A stretch of 64,000 nt of DNA from CAZLRH01 sp964562015 (GTDB lineage Bacteria > Verrucomicrobiota > Verrucomicrobiia > Opitutales > JABDGR01): assembly GCA_964562015.1 (NCBI GenBank), contig CAZLRH010000008.1, forward strand, positions 124,001 through 188,000. The letters run 5' to 3'. The notes under the pieces are model-generated. The model was not told the DNA's origin and did no database searches. It saw nothing but the letters and a program-made list of their open reading frames with translations. Numbering within the stretch: the stretch's first letter is position 1; the number at the start of each line of letters is the position of its first letter. Positions 17,836 through 26,420 of this stretch are shown here, piece after piece. Made by a program: the position numbers and the translations under genes.

Positions 17836-18765
17836 TCACTCATGCTCCGCGAGCCAGCGCTCGGCTTCGATGGCGGAGGCGCAGCCCATGCCGGCCGCGG
17901 TGATGGCCTGGCGGTAAACGTGGTCGGCGCAATCGCCGGCGACGTACACGCCGGGGATTTTGGTGCGCACCTGGCTGCCGGGTTCCGTCTTAAAATAGCC
18001 GAGGTCATCCAGCGGTAGCACCCCCGCAAAAGCCTGCGTGTTGGGCATGTGGCCGATGGCCATGAAGACGCCCTTGACGGGCAATTCCGACGCCACGCCG
18101 GTTTTGGCGTGCTTGAGCGCGAGGCCGCGCACATGGCCCTTGTCGTCGGCCAGCACGCGCTCGATGTGCGTGTCCCACACCGGGGTGATTTTCGGATTTT
18201 CAAGCGTCCGCTTGGCCATGATGGCCGAAGCCCGCAGCGTGTCACGGCGGTGGACGAGATAAATCTGTTTGCAAAAGCGCGTCAAAAACAGGGCTTCCTC
18301 GCAGGCGGAATCTCCGCCGCCGACGACGGCGACGTCCATGTTGCGGTAAAAAGCCCCATCGCAGGTGGCGCACGTCGTCACGCCCTTGCCGCCGAACATT
18401 TCCTTTTCACCCGGGACGCCGAGCAGCTTGGGCGAGGCGCCGGTGGCGATGATGACCGCGCGCGCCTGATAGACTTGGGTGGCCGACTTCACTTTCTTCA
18501 CCGGGCCGGAAAAATCCACGCCCGTGATAAAATCGCTCTGGAAACGCGCGCCGAATTTCGCGGCCTGCTTGCGCAGCCGGTCCATCAGGTCAAAGCCGTC
18601 CACGCCCTCGGGAAAGCCGGGGAAATTCTCCACCTCGGAAGTGGTGGTGAGCTGGCCGCCGGGCTGGCCGCCCTCGAGAATGAGCGGCTGCAAATTCGCG
18701 CGCGCGGTGTAAATGGCGGCCGTGAGCCCGGCGCAACCGGTACCGAGGATGAGGACGTTTTCCAT
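17836..18765 (-). CDS. trxB: Thioredoxin-disulfide reductase
   Basis: 309 residues. The enzyme reduces oxidised thioredoxin with NADPH through FAD. FAD motif: LILGTGCAGLTAAIYTARA. Redox site: TCATCDGAFY. NADPH motif: VAVVGGGDSACEEALFL. C-terminal FAD motif: GVYVAGDCADHVYRQAI. The ATG at 18765 is chosen because it has a GGAGAG ribosome site about eight bases upstream and starts the Rossmann fold; the frame extends upstream without homology. It supplies electrons for cytoplasmic thiols and, through the DsbD-like protein, the periplasm. Confidence 0.95.
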   Translation of the reverse strand: MENVLILGTGCAGLTAAIYTARANLQPLILEGGQPGGQLTTTSEVENFPGFPEGVDGFDLMDRLRKQAAKFGARFQSDFITGVDFSGPVKKVKSATQVYQARAVIIATGASPKLLGVPGEKEMFGGKGVTTCATCDGAFYRNMDVAVVGGGDSACEEALFLTRFCKQIYLVHRRDTLRASAIMAKRTLENPKITPVWDTHIERVLADDKGHVRGLALKHAKTGVASELPVKGVFMAIGHMPNTQAFAGVLPLDDLGYFKTEPGSQVRTKIPGVYVAGDCADHVYRQAITAAGMGCASAIEAERWLAEHE

Positions 18766-18838
18766 GGGGTGAAGCTCTCCAATGTGGGCAGTTTTGGGCA
18801 AAAAGCAAACTCGCAACGAGGCCCCTGAAAAGAGGAGG

Positions 18839-18942
18839 ATTTTGGACAGAATTAACGGAATTGACGGAATTACAAAGCAACGGAGGACCGAATGGATTGG
18901 TTGCGGACAATTTTTCAAATTCGGTTAATTCTGTCCAAAACT
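18839..18942. repeat. GGACAGAATT inverted repeat
   Basis: The left arm 18839-18872 begins TTTTGGACAGAATTAACGGA and continues with GAATTGACGGAAT. The right arm 18915-18942 reads TCAAATTCGGTTAATTCTGT then CCAAAA. They can form a hairpin between the divergent trxB and tatD genes. A fragment of the same type (CTAATTCCGTC) reappears at 18971-18981. The family recurs at 11988-12013, 12181-12213 and 43843-43876. Confidence 0.7.
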
Positions 18943-18989
18943 CTTTTCTTCAATTATAGAAATCTCCCGGCTAATTCCGTCTTCTTCCC

Positions 18990-19820
18990 GTGCTCATTGA
19001 CACCCATTGCCATCTCGAGAGCTTTGCCCGGCGCGGCGATTTGCCGGGGGCGCTGGACCGGGCGGCCGCCGCGGGAGTCGGGCGCGTCATCGCCATCGGC
19101 ACGAGCCTGAACGATTGGATTTTGTACGCGCAACTGACGGCCACGTATCCAGGCCGGGTGGATTACACGGTCGGCCTACATCCCTGCGATGTCGGCCAGG
19201 ACGATGCCTCGTGGCGCGCCGCGGTCGCGCAGATTCCCCAGTTTTTTCAATCCTCGCCGACCGCCGGGCCGCGACCCCTGGCCATCGGTGAAATTGGACT
19301 GGATCGGTACCACCTGCCGAAAGTGGCGGTGACTGCGGCCGCGTTGTGGGCCAACCAGGAAGCGGCTTTTCGCCAGCAACTTACCCTCGCGCGCGAACTC
19401 GCCCTCCCGGTGGTGATTCACTCCCGCGATGCGTTTCCCGAATGCGTGCGGCTCATCGATGAAAGCGGCGTGGATTGGAAGCGCGTGGTTTTTCACTGCT
19501 TCGCGCACGGCCCGGACGAGCTTAAGCAACTTGCCGAACGCGGCGGGCGGGCGTCGTTCACCGGCATTATTACTTATAAAAACGCGGCGAATGTCCGCGC
19601 GGCGCTCGTGGCCCAAGGCATCGACCGGCTGATGCTGGAAACCGACGCTCCCTACCTCGCGCCGACGCCCCATCGCGGGCAGCCGAACGAACCCGCGTAT
19701 GTCGCGCTCATTGCCCAGGAAGCAGCCAAGCTCCTTAATCTCCCGCCCGAGGAAGTCATTACCCGCACAACGGCCAATGCGCGGGAGTTTTTCGGGTTGG
19801 GTGACGATCCAAAGCCCTAA
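18990..19820 (+). CDS. TatD family deoxyribonuclease
   Basis: 276 residues, metal-dependent hydrolase fold. The metal ligands are visible: the HxH in DTHCHLE near the start, Glu in AIGEIGLDRY, His in PVVIHSRDAF, His in VVFHCFAHG, and Asp in MLETDAPYLAP. TatD enzymes act as 3'-5' exonucleases or general DNases in DNA repair and turnover. The start is GTG at 18990; no stronger alternative is visible upstream. It is the only plus-strand gene before the long minus-strand run and is probably monocistronic. Confidence 0.92.
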   Translation: MLIDTHCHLESFARRGDLPGALDRAAAAGVGRVIAIGTSLNDWILYAQLTATYPGRVDYTVGLHPCDVGQDDASWRAAVAQIPQFFQSSPTAGPRPLAIGEIGLDRYHLPKVAVTAAALWANQEAAFRQQLTLARELALPVVIHSRDAFPECVRLIDESGVDWKRVVFHCFAHGPDELKQLAERGGRASFTGIITYKNAANVRAALVAQGIDRLMLETDAPYLAPTPHRGQPNEPAYVALIAQEAAKLLNLPPEEVITRTTANAREFFGLGDDPKP

Positions 19821-22058
19821 CTACCAACTATGAATTTCCGATGATGGCGCGGAAGGGGTGCGCACAGCAAGCGGCCCCGGCACCGTCAATTTCTGCCCGA
19901 TTTGCAAGGTCCGCGGATCCGCCACTGCATTGGCTTGGATTAACTCCTCCAGGTCAACCCCCAGCCGGCGGGCAATGCTGGTCAGTGTGTCACCAGCCTG
20001 TACGGTATAGTCACCTGCGGGAGCGGGCGGCTGCTCAGATGGCGGGGCCTCATCTTCAACTGGATCATCCGCGTAACTGTCACCGGGAGTACGGTCGGTG
20101 AAGACATCTCGCAATAATTGCGCAATCTGGTTACCCGACAGGTTGGCGGTTTGGATTGTCTGTTCAGCCAGAGTCGGATCAACCAGATACAATTGCCGGG
20201 CCGCTTCGAGCATTCCGTCCCGACGTTGGCTGAGGTCGCCGATGGTGGCGGCCCAGGCGAAGGCCTGCGCGGGTTCAAACTCGGCTTGGCGGGAGACGAG
20301 GCTAGCTACAGCGCGGTCGCGCATTTCTCCCGCGGGCAGGCCATCCACCCATTGGGCGGCTTCCCCGGGATTTTGGTCGGTCCATAACGAGACGAGCTGC
20401 GAAACCGAATTACGCTGCGCCTCGACCGGCAGTTGTGCCCAATAGGGAATGGATTTCGCCGGATCATCGCCGATGATGGCCTGCAGCACTTCCGTCTGCA
20501 AGTTCTGGTAACGCTGTTGATCGAGTGGTAACTGCTTTAGAAGTGCCCAAGAGGCATCCGGGTCATCCTCCGCCTGCTTGGTTAGAATCTCGCGCAAGGC
20601 GCTTACTTGGGCGTCCCCTTCAGGCAATTTCACCGCCCACGCCAGGGCGCCCGCTTGGTCGCGGTCAGTCCATTCCCGCGCAATCAATGCAACCGCCATC
20701 ACCTGCGTATCCCCGCGTGCCGGATGGCTTTCCAAATAAGCGGCGGCGGCCGCCGGGTCGTCATTCGCCCAGGTCTCAAGAACGGTCTCGGAGATATTTT
20801 GCCATTTGTCGCCGGCAGTCGCGGGCAAACCTTCCGCCCAGGCCAAGGCCGCAACCGGGTCACTGGCCGACCAAGCCCGCGCCACGCAGGCAAGCGACTC
20901 CTGCCGAATCGGACTGCTGGAGATTGCCGCGGCGGCGGCCGCGGCGCCCGCCGGGTCGGTCTGAGCCAGGCTGGAAAGCACCCTGGAAAGGGTATCCGTT
21001 AAGACTTGGGGAGGCAGTCCGGCATTTTGGGTCCAAGCCAGGGCCGCTGCTGGATCGTGCGACGCCCAATTGCCGACAAGGGACGCCACCAAGTCAGGAC
21101 GCTGGCCGGAGACGGGCATCGCTTCAAGAAACTGGATGGCGATCGTCGGATTGCTTTCGGAAATTCTTTGCAGAACATTCGCAACCGCGTCCTTGCGCAG
21201 ATTGCCTTCGGGCAGCGCGGCGGCCCAACTCATGGCGGACTGAGGGTCATTGCCCGCCCATTCGGAAGCCACGCTCGAAAGTGCATTCTTGCGCGCTGAG
21301 CCCGTCGGCAGGCTCATGGCTGCCATCGCCGCCTGGCGGGGATCCAGGCGAGCCCAGTGATCGAAGATGGCCGCGTAGGCGAGCGCCCGGTTCTGGCTGG
21401 CCGGTATGTTATTGAGATAATTGAACGCGGCCTGGGGATTGGTCTCGGCCACCATGCCCAGGACGGCAGACAGAAGTTCACGTTGGGCCCCGAGACGACC
21501 GAGGCTCTCCACGACCGCCAGCAAGGGCACGGGGTCGTGGTCGCCCCAGGCGTCCAGCAAGGCTTGAAAAGCATCAATGCGATCCGGCGCATCTGGCATT
21601 TCCTGCACCCAGGCCAGCGCGCCCGCCGGATCCAGCTCTGTGACCCGCGCGACCAATTGGTTCCGGGCATTCATCAAGACTTGGTCGTCGCGGGACCTCG
21701 GTTTCGCCAGGAAATAGCCATACAGGGCGCGAGCACTGGGAGAATCTAGCCCCGCAAAAAACTTGCGCAAGTGCGCCAGCCGGGCCTCGTCACTCAGTGT
21801 TGAGTTCAGAATGTTATCCACTGTTTCCTCGTTGCGGCGCAGAATCGGATCGGCCGGGTACTTGCCCTCCGGGAGACGGCGCACCAAGCGTTTAGCACCG
21901 GTGGCGACCACGGCTTGATCCGAGGGCACCGGCTGCGAACCCAGGTTCCAACCGGCGGCAAAGCTGACGGTCATCAAGACCACCAACAGAAAGAGGCCCG
22001 TCCCCTGTCGACGGGCGGCGGGCGGGGCGGGCGGTGAATTTTTCAAAGTTTTAGGCAT
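19821..22058 (-). CDS. Helical-solenoid (32-aa DP repeat) protein with C-terminal LysM
   Basis: 745 residues from the ATG at 22058, which has AGG seven bases upstream; another ATG lies six codons earlier. An N-terminal membrane anchor or signal (GTGLFLLVVLMTVSFAAGW) is followed from about residue 100 by ~15 tandem units of about 32 residues. Consensus: DPxAALAWAxxLP, then RxxALxxVxxxWAxx, i.e. two helices per unit. After an acidic linker a LysM domain closes the protein (YTVQAGDTLTSIARRLGVDL to LQIGQKLTVP). LysM binds peptidoglycan, so the solenoid is probably displayed in the periplasm or at the wall. Homologous to 33528-35735 and 46595-48580. Molecular function unknown. Confidence 0.8.
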   Translation of the reverse strand: MPKTLKNSPPAPPAARRQGTGLFLLVVLMTVSFAAGWNLGSQPVPSDQAVVATGAKRLVRRLPEGKYPADPILRRNEETVDNILNSTLSDEARLAHLRKFFAGLDSPSARALYGYFLAKPRSRDDQVLMNARNQLVARVTELDPAGALAWVQEMPDAPDRIDAFQALLDAWGDHDPVPLLAVVESLGRLGAQRELLSAVLGMVAETNPQAAFNYLNNIPASQNRALAYAAIFDHWARLDPRQAAMAAMSLPTGSARKNALSSVASEWAGNDPQSAMSWAAALPEGNLRKDAVANVLQRISESNPTIAIQFLEAMPVSGQRPDLVASLVGNWASHDPAAALAWTQNAGLPPQVLTDTLSRVLSSLAQTDPAGAAAAAAAISSSPIRQESLACVARAWSASDPVAALAWAEGLPATAGDKWQNISETVLETWANDDPAAAAAYLESHPARGDTQVMAVALIAREWTDRDQAGALAWAVKLPEGDAQVSALREILTKQAEDDPDASWALLKQLPLDQQRYQNLQTEVLQAIIGDDPAKSIPYWAQLPVEAQRNSVSQLVSLWTDQNPGEAAQWVDGLPAGEMRDRAVASLVSRQAEFEPAQAFAWAATIGDLSQRRDGMLEAARQLYLVDPTLAEQTIQTANLSGNQIAQLLRDVFTDRTPGDSYADDPVEDEAPPSEQPPAPAGDYTVQAGDTLTSIARRLGVDLEELIQANAVADPRTLQIGQKLTVPGPLAVRTPSAPSSEIHSW

Positions 22059-22244
22059 AACTTTACCTGCAACCATCTCAGGCCATGCGCTTGATCTTGG
22101 TGCAGCCTACCCACTAGACAACGTCCACGAGAAAATATTCAAAAATAATTGTATCGCCAATGAACTCTTTTTTCACGGCCCAGTCGAGCCACCGGAGATT
22201 TGTTTCCTGGGTTGTGTTCACCGGGCCCTTCGTAGTATTCGAAA

Positions 22245-23057
22245 GTGCCTGTGATCTCCCGTTGCCCCACCCCCAGCCTCCTGCTCGGCCTCGCCCTCCT
22301 GGCCGGCTGCCAGCCAACTGCGCAGACAACTGCGCCGACCGCCAAAGCCGCCGCCGCGCCCACGCACTACACTTATGAAGTGGTGAACACGTTTCCGCAT
22401 GACCGCGGCGCCTTCACCCAAGGACTGGTTTTTCTCGATGGGCGGATGTTTGAAAGCACGGGCCTGAACGGCGAATCGTCGCTGCGGGAGGTGGACTTGG
22501 CCACCGGCAAGGTCCTGCGCCAGCGCACGGTGTCGTCCCAGTATTTTGCCGAGGGGCTGGCCATCCTCGGCGACAAGGCTTACCAGCTCACCTGGCAGGA
22601 CAACAAGGGTTTCGTGTACGACCGCGATACGTTTCAGCCGATCAAAGAATTTTCGTACACGGGCGAGGGCTGGGGTCTGGCCACCGACGGCCATGCGCTC
22701 ATCCTGAGTGACGGCACCAACCAACTGCGGTTCCTCGACCCCGAGACCTTTGCGGTGCAGCGGACGATTGACGTGCGCCTCGATGGCAAACCGGTCAACG
22801 ACCTCAACGAGCTCGAATACATCCAAGGCGAAATTTACGCGAATGTATGGCAGACGAATTACGTCGTGCGCATCAACCCCGCGAATGGCGACGTGGTCGG
22901 CGTGATTGATTTTAGCGGCCTGCTGTCGCGGCAGGACTACAATTCCGAAACAGATGTGCTCAACGGCATCGCCTACGACGCCGCGCATGACCGCCTGTTT
23001 GTCACCGGCAAGAAATGGCCGAAACTCTTCGAAGTGCGCCTGCACCCGGCGAAGTGA
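22245..23057 (+). CDS. Glutaminyl-peptide cyclotransferase (beta-propeller type), lipoprotein
   Basis: 270 residues. A lipobox (LLGLALLAGC) anchors it to a membrane. The mature part is the five-bladed propeller of the plant/bacterial glutaminyl cyclase family: FPHDRGAFTQGLVFLDGRMF, ESTGLNGESSLREVDL, LNELEYIQGEIYANVWQTNY, IDFSGLL and LNGIAYD. These enzymes convert N-terminal glutamine of exported proteins or peptides to pyroglutamate. The start is one of two GTG codons (22245 or 22251). Located between two minus-strand genes, so transcribed alone. Confidence 0.9.
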   Translation: MPVISRCPTPSLLLGLALLAGCQPTAQTTAPTAKAAAAPTHYTYEVVNTFPHDRGAFTQGLVFLDGRMFESTGLNGESSLREVDLATGKVLRQRTVSSQYFAEGLAILGDKAYQLTWQDNKGFVYDRDTFQPIKEFSYTGEGWGLATDGHALILSDGTNQLRFLDPETFAVQRTIDVRLDGKPVNDLNELEYIQGEIYANVWQTNYVVRINPANGDVVGVIDFSGLLSRQDYNSETDVLNGIAYDAAHDRLFVTGKKWPKLFEVRLHPAK

Positions 23058-23080
23058 GGGAGAAATTCGGAGGTGTCCTC

Positions 23081-23153
23081 GTAGCGCGGAGCTTTAGCCC
23101 GCGCTGGGGATGGTTCGAATGCAACTGAGCGCGGGCTAAAGGTCCGCGCTGCG
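23081..23153. repeat. Long inverted repeat, GTAGCGCGG...TTTAGCCCGCGC family
   Basis: Arms 23083-23105 and 23128-23150 (AGCGCGG..CTTTAGCCCGCGCT and its near-complement AGCGCGGGCTAAAG..CCGCGCT) are about 23 bp with one mismatch, around a 22-base loop. It sits between the convergent cyclotransferase and M16 genes, where it could help end transcription from both sides, although no T-tract follows. Related single units occur at 2559-2583 and near 5200. Confidence 0.8.
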
Positions 23154-23211
23154 AGGAAGCAGTATCGCTTCGAGTTGGGGCCGTCGCCAGCGACGGCCTG
23201 CCTTTCTGGCC

Positions 23212-25830
23212 TCACCCATTCTTCGGCCGCACGATGAGGCGCACGCGGGCCTCGGGGCGCAGGTACTTTTGGGCGAAGGCGGCGACTTCGGCGGCGCTAA
23301 TGGAGCCATAGCGGGCCTCGCGCTCGGCGGCGTCATTGAGCGGCAGTCCGTAGAGGGCGTTGAGGGCTGCAAGTTGCGCGCGGTGGCCGGGCGCCTGGCG
23401 GCCCACGCGCAAGTTCACCTTGAGGCGCGTGCGCACGCGGGCCAGTTCCGCCTCCTCGATTTGGCCGGAGCGCAGGCGCGCGGCCTCGGCGTCGAACTCC
23501 GTCAGCACCGAGGCATGGGCGGCCAGATGGGTGCCCGCGTAAAAGTACATCATGCCCGCGCGCACGCCCGTCACGCGCGCCGCGCCGACGTAGTACGCCA
23601 GCGCCAGTTCCTCGCGCACGCGCATAAACAACCGGCTGGACATGCCGCTAAGCAATTCGTCCACCACTTCGCCGACGATGTAATCATCGCCGGTCACCCC
23701 GGCATCGGGATAGGCGTCGAAGACGACAGTTTGTTCGCGTTCCAGTTTTTCGACAAATTCGCCGGGAGCGCCGGGGCCGGCGTATTCGGGCAAGCGGGGC
23801 GCAAAGGCGCCCGCGGGAATTTTCTCCAAGACCGGCCCGAGCAAATCCAGCGCCTGGGCTCGCTCGAAGCGGCCCGCGACAGCCACCACGAGGTTTTGCG
23901 CCGCCACCAACTGGCTGAAATGTTTTTTGACATCGGCGAGCTTGAGGCCGCCGACCGTTTCCTCGGTGCCCATGGCGCCGTGTTGCAGCGGGTGGGCCTG
24001 GAAAAATTTCCGGCGCAACACGCGCAGGCCGTACTCGTCAATCTCGTCGGCCTCCTCGCGCAATTCGGAGAGCTGGCTGTCGCGCTCGGTGGCAAAAGTT
24101 TTGGCGGCAAAACCGGGCCGCAACAGGGCATCGCCCAGCACCTGCGCGCCGAGGGCGAGGTCGTTGGGCAGGGATTCAAAGGCGAGCGCGAGGCTGTTGT
24201 TGCCCGTTTGCTCATGCCAGCTCGCTCCGGCGTTTTCGACGGTGGCGGCGACTTCCTGCGCGGTGCGCCCGCCGGCATCGCGCGCCAGCAATGTGGAAAG
24301 CAGGGCCGTCACCCCGCGCTGTTTTTCCGCCTCGTAACACGGGCCGCCCTGCAGGCTCGCGCGCACATGCACCTTGGGCAAGGCGCCGCCGGGCTGGAGC
24401 AGCAAGCGCACGCCGTTGGCCAGCCGCACTTCCTCGAAATCCGGCCAGCCGGTGGAGGATGTGGTTGGTGAAGTCCCTTTGACCGAACGAGTGGCTGTTT
24501 TTTCCGCGGCCGCCTCAGCCTTTGGTTCCAGGGCCACCGAGGTTTGCCCGCGCGGTTGCAGATAACGCGCGGCGACTGCGGCCAGATCGGCGGAACGCAC
24601 CGCCGCGAGGCGTTCGAAATAAACGCGCGGATAATCCACATCTCCGAGCACCACCTCCGCCGCGCCCAGGCGCGAAGCCTGGCCGCTGACGGTACGGCGG
24701 CTGTTGACTTCGCCGACGAGGGCCTGACGCCGCGCGCGGGCCAGCATTTCAGGCGAAATGCCTTCGCGGCCCAGTCTTTCGATCTCGGCCGCGAGCGCGG
24801 CTTCGACCGCGGGGCGACCACCCGTGTCGCACAAGTAAGATATCCAACAGAGGCCAGCGTCGCCGGGATTCCAATTGCCCACGCTGATGTAGTGGACGAG
24901 TTTCTGCTCGTCGCGCAGTTTCCGCCACAAGAGCGAAGCCTGCCCGCCGCCCAAGGCGCTCGCGAGAATGTCCAGCGCTGGAGCGTCGGGATGCGCGAGG
25001 CCAGGAATGCGGTACGCCACCGCGCCGCGCACGACGTTGACGTCGCCCTGCATGTATTCGCCACGAGCGGCGAGTTGCGGTGGTTCCGCGACGATGACCG
25101 GCGTAGCCAGCCGGCGAGGTTCGAGTGCGCCGAAATATTTTTCCGCCAGTGCCCAGGCCTGGGTGGAGGCCAGCGCCCCGCACAAGACAAGCACGGCATT
25201 GTTCGGCGCGTAACGGCTGCGGTGGTAGGCGACGAGGTCCTCGTGGGTGAGGCCGGAAAACAGCGGGCGCGAACCAATCACAGGAAAGCGGTAGGGATGC
25301 TGCTTGAAGGACAGGGCGAACAACGTCTCCATCACGCGGCGCTGGGTGTCGTCCAGGCCCATGTCGATCTCGCGCAGGATGACATCGCGTTCGCGCTGCG
25401 TCTCGGCGGCGTCGAGGGTCGGCTGAAAAACCATGTCGGCCAGCACGTCGAGAAATAGGTCGGCGGACTCCGCGGGGCCGTCGATGTAATAGACGGTGCG
25501 GTCGAAAGTGGTGTAGGCGTTGATGGCACCGCCGGCGGCTTGCACCTCGGCACTGATTTGCAGCGGCCCGCGCCGGGCGGTGCCCTTGAACACCATGTGC
25601 TCCAGGTAGTGCGACATCCCGGTGCCCAGCGACGACCCCTCGTGGATGCTCCCGCTGCGAATCCACACCTGCGCGCTGACCAGACCCGCCGGGTAATCCT
25701 CCTTCGCGAGCACGACCAAACCATTCGGCAGAGTCCACCGCTGCACCGGTTCGGCCAGCAATGGCCCCAGCACGTTCATGGCCTCATCGGCCCCAGCGTT
25801 TACCGTCACGGCTTTACCGGCTTTCTTCAT
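23212..25830 (-). CDS. M16 family zinc metalloprotease (two fused halves)
   Basis: 872 residues. The N-terminal half has the inverted zinc motif HxxEH in MSHYLEHMVFKGT, and the downstream Glu ligand lies in TQRERDVILREI. The C-terminal half (from about residue 460) repeats the fold but lacks HxxEH, as in other fused M16 enzymes where the second half is structural. Members degrade peptides or process exported proteins. No clear signal peptide is visible. The ATG at 25830 is preferred over an upstream TTG. It may be the last gene of the minus-strand cluster. Confidence 0.92.
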   Translation of the reverse strand: MKKAGKAVTVNAGADEAMNVLGPLLAEPVQRWTLPNGLVVLAKEDYPAGLVSAQVWIRSGSIHEGSSLGTGMSHYLEHMVFKGTARRGPLQISAEVQAAGGAINAYTTFDRTVYYIDGPAESADLFLDVLADMVFQPTLDAAETQRERDVILREIDMGLDDTQRRVMETLFALSFKQHPYRFPVIGSRPLFSGLTHEDLVAYHRSRYAPNNAVLVLCGALASTQAWALAEKYFGALEPRRLATPVIVAEPPQLAARGEYMQGDVNVVRGAVAYRIPGLAHPDAPALDILASALGGGQASLLWRKLRDEQKLVHYISVGNWNPGDAGLCWISYLCDTGGRPAVEAALAAEIERLGREGISPEMLARARRQALVGEVNSRRTVSGQASRLGAAEVVLGDVDYPRVYFERLAAVRSADLAAVAARYLQPRGQTSVALEPKAEAAAEKTATRSVKGTSPTTSSTGWPDFEEVRLANGVRLLLQPGGALPKVHVRASLQGGPCYEAEKQRGVTALLSTLLARDAGGRTAQEVAATVENAGASWHEQTGNNSLALAFESLPNDLALGAQVLGDALLRPGFAAKTFATERDSQLSELREEADEIDEYGLRVLRRKFFQAHPLQHGAMGTEETVGGLKLADVKKHFSQLVAAQNLVVAVAGRFERAQALDLLGPVLEKIPAGAFAPRLPEYAGPGAPGEFVEKLEREQTVVFDAYPDAGVTGDDYIVGEVVDELLSGMSSRLFMRVREELALAYYVGAARVTGVRAGMMYFYAGTHLAAHASVLTEFDAEAARLRSGQIEEAELARVRTRLKVNLRVGRQAPGHRAQLAALNALYGLPLNDAAEREARYGSISAAEVAAFAQKYLRPEARVRLIVRPKNG

Positions 25831-25872
25831 CCTAAGGTTGATGGCAGGAAGGCGGCGAGGCGGCAAAACAAT

Positions 25873-26310
25873 TCAATTAACCCCTCCGAAGAACATATCT
25901 GACAAGTGCGGGAGAATCATGAACCAGCCAACCATGGCAAAGACGGCAAGACCGAAGCCAGCAATTGCACTTCGAAGATTCCAAACCGCCCGTTTCGGAA
26001 AAGCTAACAGGGCAATAAACCAAATTAACAGAAGCTCTCCAATAAATGGAGCGAAGAGCATATAATAGATTATTACGACAACGCCGCCAGCCCCACCGAG
26101 CGCGCGGCTCCCTGCATGTGTAAGAGTATGTTGCCATTCATAGATCGGCCATCCTACGGTTGCTGCCACAATTAATGGCAAAATTGCCAATGGAATCCAA
26201 ATTGTCAGAGCCCACGGACGAAGGCGCCAGCGCCTCAACAATATCAGCTCAACCACAATAAGCAGAATACCTCCAACAAGGCACCACACCCACTCGTGAT
26301 AGTCGCTCAT
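25873..26310 (-). CDS. Hypothetical four-helix membrane protein, AT-rich
   Basis: 145 residues, not recognised. Four hydrophobic segments are clear: WVWCLVGGILLIVVELILL, ALTIWIPLAILPLIVAATVG, GGVVVIIYYMLFAPFIGELL and IAGFGLAVFAMVGWFMILP. The base composition is visibly more AT-rich than its neighbours, with TTA/ATA/AAT-type codons, which suggests later acquisition or weaker codon selection. It lies between clpC and the M16 gene with gaps of about 110 and 42 bp. The ATG at 26310 is preferred over an adjacent TTG. Confidence 0.7.
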   Translation of the reverse strand: MSDYHEWVWCLVGGILLIVVELILLRRWRLRPWALTIWIPLAILPLIVAATVGWPIYEWQHTLTHAGSRALGGAGGVVVIIYYMLFAPFIGELLLIWFIALLAFPKRAVWNLRSAIAGFGLAVFAMVGWFMILPHLSDMFFGGVN

Positions 26311-26420
26311 CAATGTTATATAAGGAGGTCATATGCCCTTATTTAAGTCAAAGACAATAGCCTTTGCCACCGCAATTAAGGTCATGACAAAATCCGTCTG
26401 CCAAACAGACAGTTTTTGCC

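Noticed and set aside
22279..22340. Repeat-rich window considered as a CRISPR array or tRNA site
   Set aside because: No regular spacer-repeat layout anywhere in the window, and no tRNA T-arm other than that of tmRNA.
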